64,000 nt of DNA from SB11 sp965249955 (GTDB lineage Bacteria > Bacteroidota > Bacteroidia > UBA8524). Below the pieces are notes generated by a model that was given only the letters and a program-made list of their open reading frames with translations, searched no databases and had not been told where the DNA came from. The DNA lies in assembly GCA_965249955.1 (NCBI GenBank), contig OZ252261.1, positions 1,612,001 through 1,676,000 of the forward strand, written 5' to 3'. Within the stretch, counting starts at the first letter, position 1. Every line of letters starts with the position of its first letter. Both the position numbers and the translations under genes were made by a program. This document shows positions 59,390 through 64,000 of the stretch, one piece after another.

Positions 59390-60337
59390 ATGAGCGAACA
59401 ACTTAGGCTTTCAGTAATTATACCGTGCTATAACGAAGAAGACATTATAGCCACTACCTATAACCGATTGATGGAGGTAGTAAATACTAATGGCTACAAC
59501 ACTAACTACGAGGTTATTTTTATTGACGATGGCAGTAAAGACGGCACACTACGTTTTTTAGAGAGCAAGGCTGCCGAAAACACCAACATAAAAGTACTTT
59601 CTTTCTCGCGCAATTTTGGACACCAGCCGGCCGTTTGTGCAGGTATATGTGAGGCAACAGGCGATGTGGCCATTATTATTGATGCCGATTTGCAAGACCC
59701 TCCCGAATTGTTTCCTGATATTATTGCTAAGTACCAAGAAACTAAAGCCAATGTGGTGTACTGTGTGCGCAAAAACAGACAGGGCGTTGGTTTTTTTAAA
59801 AAAATGGCCTACAAGGTTTTTTACCGCACGGTAAATTACCTATCGGATGTTGATTTGCCTTTAGACTCAGGTGATTTTAGATTGATTGACCGCCATGTAA
59901 TTGAGGGCTTTAAACAGTTTCGCGAAAAAAATAAATACGTTCGAGGTATCATCAGTTGGATGGGATTTTCGCAAACACCCTTCTATTACAACCGTCCCGG
60001 GCGTGCCGGTGGCGAAACCAAATACTCGTTCCGCAAACTGCTGCAGTTGGCCAGTGTGGGGATGTTTTACTTTAGCAAAAAACCGCTAAAACTCGCGCTA
60101 AACTTAGGCATCATCAGCATAATAATAGGGTTGATACTTACGGGCGTAGTAATTGTAGAAAAAATTAGTGGCGATTTGGAAGAAGTACCCGGTTGGGCTT
60201 CGCTTATCATCACCATTATATTTTTTGGTGGCGTACAGCTAATCACCGTTGGGGTTTTGGGCGAATACATTGGTAATATATTCGACGAGGTTAAAGACCG
60301 CCCTGAGTATATTATTAAGAAAAAACTAAACGCTTAG
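59390..60337 (+). CDS. Polyprenyl-phosphate glycosyltransferase (GT2, DPM1/GtrB type)
   Basis: The 315-residue protein has the GT2 fold with LSVIIPCYNEEDIIATTYNR, VIFIDDGSKDGTLRFLE, SRNFGHQPAVCAGICEATGD, the DxD motif IIDADLQDPPELFP, DSGDFRLIDRHV and GETKYSFRKLLQLA. Two C-terminal transmembrane helices (about 230-290) are of GtrB/DPM type. It makes a lipid-linked sugar at the inner face of the membrane, used by GT-C enzymes at the outer face. It starts at the base after the stop of the GT-C gene. Confidence 0.94.
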   Translation: MSEQLRLSVIIPCYNEEDIIATTYNRLMEVVNTNGYNTNYEVIFIDDGSKDGTLRFLESKAAENTNIKVLSFSRNFGHQPAVCAGICEATGDVAIIIDADLQDPPELFPDIIAKYQETKANVVYCVRKNRQGVGFFKKMAYKVFYRTVNYLSDVDLPLDSGDFRLIDRHVIEGFKQFREKNKYVRGIISWMGFSQTPFYYNRPGRAGGETKYSFRKLLQLASVGMFYFSKKPLKLALNLGIISIIIGLILTGVVIVEKISGDLEEVPGWASLIITIIFFGGVQLITVGVLGEYIGNIFDEVKDRPEYIIKKKLNA

Positions 60338-60416
60338 GCATCCCGAACTTGTTTCGGGATCTCGCTCTGTACAAAAGTTATTGGGCAACAAGATGCTGAA
60401 CTTGTTTCAGCATGAC
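60338..60416. repeat. Composite inverted element B
   Basis: TCCCGAACTTGTTTCGGGA (60341-60359) and TGCTGAACTTGTTTCAGCA (60394-60412) flank ATCTCGCTCTGT...TTATTGGGCAACAAGA and end in CATGAC. The layout matches element A at 43161-43253. The right palindrome changed in both arms (CCC/GGG to GC/GC), keeping its pairing. It separates the GT2 gene from tadA. Confidence 0.7.
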
Positions 60417-60425
60417 AGGTTGATG

Positions 60426-60872
60426 TTACTTCCTTTTAGCAGCAAAAAAATCTTTAAGCAAAGTACCACATTCGGCTTCCATTATTCCTCCTTCAATAAT
60501 AGTTTTTGGGTGCAGTAAATTGCCGTGCTGGGCAAAGCCTCGTTTAGCATCGTGTGCGCCAAAAACCACACGTTCGGGTCGTGCCCAAAAAATAGCTCCC
60601 GCACACATCACACAAGGTTCAAGAGTAACATACAAAGTACATTCATCCAAAAACTTGCCGCCTAAAAAATTAGCGGCGGCTGTTATGGCCAACATTTCGG
60701 CATGGGCAGTAACATCGTTTAGCTTTTCGGTTTGGTTGTAGCCTTTGCCAATAATTCTGTTTTTGCACACCACTATTGCTCCCACAGGTATTTCATCTTC
60801 ATCAAAAGCCCTAGTAGCTTCTTTTAGTGCCTGTTGCATAAAATACTGGTGCGAGAAAAGGTTTTCCATCAT
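60426..60872 (-). CDS. tadA: tRNA adenosine(34) deaminase
   Basis: ATG 60872 gives 148 residues; a TTG 24 bases earlier is a poorer start. It has the zinc site HAE (H57-x-E59) and PCVMC (C87, C90) and the AGAIFWARPERVVFGA segment of TadA/CDD deaminases. The enzyme makes inosine in the wobble position of tRNA-Arg. EDEIPVGAIVV is the usual N-terminal strand. The length is normal. Confidence 0.96.
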   Translation of the reverse strand: MMENLFSHQYFMQQALKEATRAFDEDEIPVGAIVVCKNRIIGKGYNQTEKLNDVTAHAEMLAITAAANFLGGKFLDECTLYVTLEPCVMCAGAIFWARPERVVFGAHDAKRGFAQHGNLLHPKTIIEGGIMEAECGTLLKDFFAAKRK

Positions 60873-60962
60873 TGCGAAGTAAAGTAAAAAGTGCAATAAA
60901 ATTCATTTTGTGATAAACGAGGGTAAAAACAAAAGACTTAGATTTGACGTTGAAGTTAGCGT

Positions 60963-62105
60963 ATGAATATTGGTATTGTTTGTTACCCCACTTTTGGGGG
61001 CAGTGGAGTTGTAGCCACAGAGTTAGGGAAAGCCCTAGCTATGAAAGGGCATAAAGTGCATTTTATATCGTATAGCCAACCCGCTCGTTTAGATTTTTTT
61101 TCGCAAAATATATTTTATCACGAAGTTGGTGTATCAAGCTATCCTTTGTTTGAATATCCTCCCTACGAAACAGCCCTTGCGGGTAAGTTGGTGGATATAG
61201 CTAAGTTTGAAAAACTTGATGTGGTGCACGTACACTATGCTATTCCTCACGCGGCAGCAGCAGTTTTTGCCAAGCAAATTTTGGCACAACAAGGCATACA
61301 CTTGCCTGTGGTAACAACACTGCACGGTACTGATATAACACTGGTGGGTAAAGACCCAACATACGAGCCTGTTGTTTCGTACTCTATCAATTTATCCGAT
61401 GGGGTTACTGCTGTATCTGAAAGTTTAAAACAACAAACGCTTGAAGGATTTCATATTACTAACGATATAAAGGTTATTTATAACTTTATCGACTTCTCTA
61501 AGTTTAGCAAAAAACCTCGCGATTATTTTAAAAAGGCCATAGCTGCTAACGGAGAATTTCTTCTTGCCCATACATCTAACTTTAGAAAGGTGAAGCGCGT
61601 AGAAGATGTGCTTTCGGTTTTTGATATTGTATCGAAAAAACTTCCTGCCAAATTATTATTAATCGGTGATGGGCCCGAGAGGATAAATATTGAAAAACAA
61701 TGCCGAGAAATGGATTTGTGTGATAAGGTAGTGTTTTTAGGGAAACTGGAACCAATTGAAGAAATACTTTCGGTTTGCGATTTATTTTTATTGCCCAGCG
61801 AAAGCGAAAGCTTTGGTTTGGCGGCACTAGAAGCAATGGCGTGCGAAGTGCCTGTTATATCATCAAACTCAGGCGGTTTGCCCGAATTGAACATTGATGG
61901 GGAAACGGGTTTTACTTCTAATGTTGGCAATGTTGACGAAATGGCAGCCAATGCACTTAAAATATTAAGTTCGCCAGAAGTACATCATAAATTTAAAACA
62001 GCAGCTTTTGAAAGGTCGAAACTGTTTGGTTTAGACGTGATTATGCCCCAATACGAAAAACTATACGAAGAAGTAATTGAGAAACATTTAACAAAAGTTT
62101 CATAA
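60963..62105 (+). CDS. bshA: N-acetyl-alpha-D-glucosaminyl L-malate synthase
   Basis: This 380-residue GT4 enzyme joins UDP-GlcNAc and L-malate, the first step of bacillithiol synthesis. MNIGIVCYPTFGGSGVVATE at the start, LFEYPPYETALAGKL, VVHVHYAIPHA, TTLHGTDITLVGKDP, NLSDGVTAVSESLKQQT, VYNFID-like VIYNFIDFSKF and LLPSESESFGLAALEAMAC are BshA hallmarks. Bacillithiol is made by many Bacteroidota, so this fits. bshB and bshC are not in the window. Confidence 0.96.
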   Translation: MNIGIVCYPTFGGSGVVATELGKALAMKGHKVHFISYSQPARLDFFSQNIFYHEVGVSSYPLFEYPPYETALAGKLVDIAKFEKLDVVHVHYAIPHAAAAVFAKQILAQQGIHLPVVTTLHGTDITLVGKDPTYEPVVSYSINLSDGVTAVSESLKQQTLEGFHITNDIKVIYNFIDFSKFSKKPRDYFKKAIAANGEFLLAHTSNFRKVKRVEDVLSVFDIVSKKLPAKLLLIGDGPERINIEKQCREMDLCDKVVFLGKLEPIEEILSVCDLFLLPSESESFGLAALEAMACEVPVISSNSGGLPELNIDGETGFTSNVGNVDEMAANALKILSSPEVHHKFKTAAFERSKLFGLDVIMPQYEKLYEEVIEKHLTKVS

Positions 62106-62153
62106 TTTGCGTGGAATAAGTATTTAGATACTATTTTTTACTGCGTTTAAGCC

Positions 62154-62900
62154 ATGATGAATAAAAAATATAGGGTTTTGGTTGTTGAGGACGACCTAAT
62201 GACACAGGAGTTAATTAAAGAACAATTAAAAAATTTTGACGCTCTTGAGGTTGTTGGTTCTGCTAATACTTTGCTTAGCGCAAAAGACGCCATTGAAGAA
62301 ACAGACCCTGAAATAATTTTTTTAGATATTGACCTTAACGGTGCCAGCTCTTTTGATTTAATACCCTACGTAAAAGCCACTTGCAAAGTGGTTTTTATTA
62401 CTGCCAGCCCCAACCAAGCTGTAAAAGCATTTGAGGTAAATGCCACCGACTATATATTGAAACCAATAAGCCTTGAGCGTTTGAACAAAACGGTAGCTAA
62501 AATTACCGACCAAATGAACGACGGCGAAGAGGACGATATTGCCGACGATCACTCTAAGTTTAAGCTTGACCAAATGATAATGGTGAATGCTGAACACAAG
62601 ATGGTTTTGATAAAAGTAAAAGACATTAACTACATATCGGCATACGGTAACTACACCAAAGTATTTTTAGACGATAATAAAATGTACGTTACGTATGGTA
62701 GTATAAAAAACTGGATGTCTCGTCTACCAAAAGATGCTTTTTTCCAAATACATCGCTCTACCATAGTTAATCTGCTTAATGTAATTAAGATTGATAAATG
62801 GACTAACGATACTGGCCGTATGTACCTTAAAAATGTTAACGACCCGTTTGAAATTAGCCGCAACTTTTTTAGCGAACTTAAAAAAACCTTCAAAATATAA
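62154..62900 (+). CDS. LytTR-family response regulator
   Basis: This 248-residue protein is a receiver domain (about 7-125) joined to a LytTR DNA-binding domain (about 145-245). Phospho-acceptor D58 is in IIFLDID; the acidic pair is VEDD (about 12-14). The Lys is in LKPISLERL. The LytTR part has DINYISAYGNYTKVFL and FFQIHRSTIVNLLNVIKID. No sensor kinase lies next to it; Bacteroidota partners are often separate LytS/YpdA-like kinases. ATG 62154, with another ATG one codon later. Ends before a strong hairpin. Confidence 0.95.
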   Translation: MMNKKYRVLVVEDDLMTQELIKEQLKNFDALEVVGSANTLLSAKDAIEETDPEIIFLDIDLNGASSFDLIPYVKATCKVVFITASPNQAVKAFEVNATDYILKPISLERLNKTVAKITDQMNDGEEDDIADDHSKFKLDQMIMVNAEHKMVLIKVKDINYISAYGNYTKVFLDDNKMYVTYGSIKNWMSRLPKDAFFQIHRSTIVNLLNVIKIDKWTNDTGRMYLKNVNDPFEISRNFFSELKKTFKI

Positions 62901-62970
62901 TTCGTTCAAAAACAGCAATTTTAGCAGTTTACCTGCTGTTATAGCAGAAAATAAAAAAGAGAAAAAAAAG

Positions 62971-63006
62971 AAACAGCCCATTGAAATAAATTTCAATGGG
63001 CTGTTT
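62971..63006. terminator. Bidirectional terminator between the LytTR gene and rluB
   Basis: AAACAGCCCATTGAAA (62971-62986) pairs perfectly with TTTCAATGGGCTGTTT (62991-63006) around TAAA. T-rich tracts follow on both strands, most strongly on the minus strand. It serves both converging genes. Confidence 0.85.
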
Positions 63007-63031
63007 TAGTATCAGTATAAAACTGTAGGTC

Positions 63032-64000
63032 TTATTTCTCTTCTAAAAGCTCTTTAAGCTTAGCAGCTTGCTTTTTAAGGTCAACCACTTCTTCTGAACT
63101 TAAAAAGCGGTAGCGACCGCGTAAAAGGTCTTTTTTGGTCAATCCTGCGTAGTATACACGGTCAAGTTGTTCAACCTCGTAGCCTAAATGCTCAAACATA
63201 CGGCGTATAATACGGTTACGTCCACTGTGTATCTCAACACCCACACGGTTTTTATCACCTTGTATATAAGCAATATTATCTACCGCCACAGGGCCATCTT
63301 CTAATGTGATACCGTTTAGTAACTCATCCATATCAGGTGCCGATAGGTTTTTATCCAGCACTGCTATGTATACCTTCTTCACGTTATAACGTGGGTGTGT
63401 AAGCACCTGAGCCAAATCGCCATCGTTGGTAAACAGCAACAAACCTGTTGTATTTCTATCCAAACGACCTACTGGGAAAATACGCTCTTTGGTGGCAGTG
63501 CCCATTATATCCATTACAGTTTTGCGCCCTTCAGGGTCGTTCATTGTAGTGATATAATCTTTGGGCTTGTTTAGCAATACGTAAACGTATTCTTCACGAC
63601 CTATTACTTGTCCGTTGTAGCGTACCACATCACCGGGGCGCACACGGCATCCCAATTCAGTAACAGGAGCATCGTTTATAGTAATAATGCCTTGTTGTAT
63701 TAGTTTATCAGCTTCGCGACGTGAGCAAATACCGGCATTAGCCAAAAATTTGTTCAAACGTGTTTCCTGATCTTCGTTGTATTTAAACTGAAGATTGGTG
63801 TAGCTGTGTTTGTTTTTTTCTTTAGGAACCTTCTTTTTCTTTTTAAAATCGGGTTTTGCACCGTAAGGTTTTTTAGCAAACTTGTTATTGCTGTTATACG
63901 GTTTCTTTTGGTACGGTCTGCTGTTTCCGCCTTCGCGATTGTAACCGCCGCCACCTTCACGGTTTTCACGGTTATATCCACCACCCTCACGGTTGTATCC
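63032..64000 (-). CDS. rluB: RluB/RsuA-type pseudouridine synthase with Gly/Arg/Asn-rich N-terminal extension (partial)
   Basis: The open frame continues to the right edge with no start, so the N-terminus is cut off; the TTG at 63757 is not the real start. Visible are 323 codons: an extension of about 80 residues (repeats such as GYNREGGG and NREN, then lysine-rich KPDFKKKKKVPKEKNKH), an S4 domain (RLNKFLANAGICSRREADKLIQQG) and the catalytic domain with PVGRLDRNTTGLLLFTNDGDLA (Asp nucleophile), SGRNRIIRRMFEHLGYEVEQLDR. RluB modifies 23S rRNA near U2605. Basic, disordered extensions on this enzyme are frequent in Bacteroidota. Confidence 0.94.
   Translation of the reverse strand, partial: GYNREGGGYNRENREGGGGYNREGGNSRPYQKKPYNSNNKFAKKPYGAKPDFKKKKKVPKEKNKHSYTNLQFKYNEDQETRLNKFLANAGICSRREADKLIQQGIITINDAPVTELGCRVRPGDVVRYNGQVIGREEYVYVLLNKPKDYITTMNDPEGRKTVMDIMGTATKERIFPVGRLDRNTTGLLLFTNDGDLAQVLTHPRYNVKKVYIAVLDKNLSAPDMDELLNGITLEDGPVAVDNIAYIQGDKNRVGVEIHSGRNRIIRRMFEHLGYEVEQLDRVYYAGLTKKDLLRGRYRFLSSEEVVDLKKQAAKLKELLEEK

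Noticed and set aside
63754..63990. Minus-strand open frame just upstream of the rluB ORF
   Set aside because: It runs in another frame over the Gly/Arg-rich extension of rluB, which stays open to the window edge in the rluB frame; its composition is a frame-shifted shadow.
1..64000. tRNA, rRNA, CRISPR, integrase or IS genes
   Set aside because: I looked for T-loop GGTTC-n-A-n-TCC sequences, rRNA-like stretches, short spaced repeats and transposase motifs (DDE, HUH, Y1) and saw none that could be supported.

Overview
The window is a stretch of chromosome from a member of the Bacteroidota, probably an environmental Flavobacteriales, Chitinophagales or Sphingobacteriales-like lineage. The evidence is phylum-typical content: a type IX secretion C-terminal sorting domain on an FG-GAP protein, a DUF4270 lipoprotein, the divergent panC / truncated glycogen-synthase pair, BshA (bacillithiol synthesis), an archaeal-type ProS, a GldM-C-like protein, many small SPII lipoproteins, and promoters with the TTTG / TAnnTTTG boxes of this phylum. 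GC is around 40 percent by eye. No rRNA, tRNA, CRISPR array, integrase or IS transposase was seen. Both edges cut genes: a secreted protein on the left and an RluB-type pseudouridine synthase with a Gly/Arg/Asn-rich N-terminus on the right.

Layout. 1-6.4 kb: small secreted or lipoprotein genes, uvrB, a DUF559 nuclease-like gene bracketed by repeat pairs. 6.4-12.7 kb: a giant exported TPR-CHAT (caspase-fold) protein followed by a degenerate histidine kinase and a lone receiver protein, all on the minus strand. 13-18.4 kb: pgk and a Rieske ferredoxin, divergent around two perfect TetR-type palindromes; then a compact AT-rich two-gene unit (PD-(D/E)xK nuclease of DUF4297/Cap4 type plus HerA ATPase) that looks like an anti-phage module, then folA. 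18.3-25.5 kb: lipoproteins, the FG-GAP T9SS cargo and proS. 25.6-34.3 kb: surface proteins, a di-haem peroxidase, lipocalin, rluD, a hydrolase and ppiD. 34.3-39 kb: GDP-fucose synthesis (gmd, fcl) divergent from a deacetylase-like/GNAT pair. 39-49 kb: dnaG, two small genes among repeats, then an operon of a LUD iron-sulfur protein and two amidohydrolase-like proteins. 49-55 kb: panC divergent from glgA-like / DUF4270 / DAHP synthase / glmS. 55-64 kb: S41 peptidase, methyltransferase, membrane glycosyltransferase pair, tadA, bshA, a LytTR regulator and rluB.

Most genes are housekeeping or envelope genes in short operons with small overlaps (ATGA, TAATG). The accessory signals are the HerA-nuclease pair, the CHAT-kinase-receiver set, and an unusually dense population of palindromic repeats. 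At least four repeat families can be separated by eye; some form head-to-head pairs like BIMEs, some sit as direct repeats on both sides of a single small gene, and one copy appears nested inside another. No REP-associated transposase lies in the window.

Best candidates for follow-up: the HerA-nuclease pair, the CHAT/histidine-kinase/receiver locus, the DUF559 cassette whose C-terminus is written by the repeat itself, the roughly 120-base direct repeats around a 158-residue secreted protein, and the paired TetR operators without a regulator in view. All functional statements are from reading the sequence; no database search or structure prediction was run.
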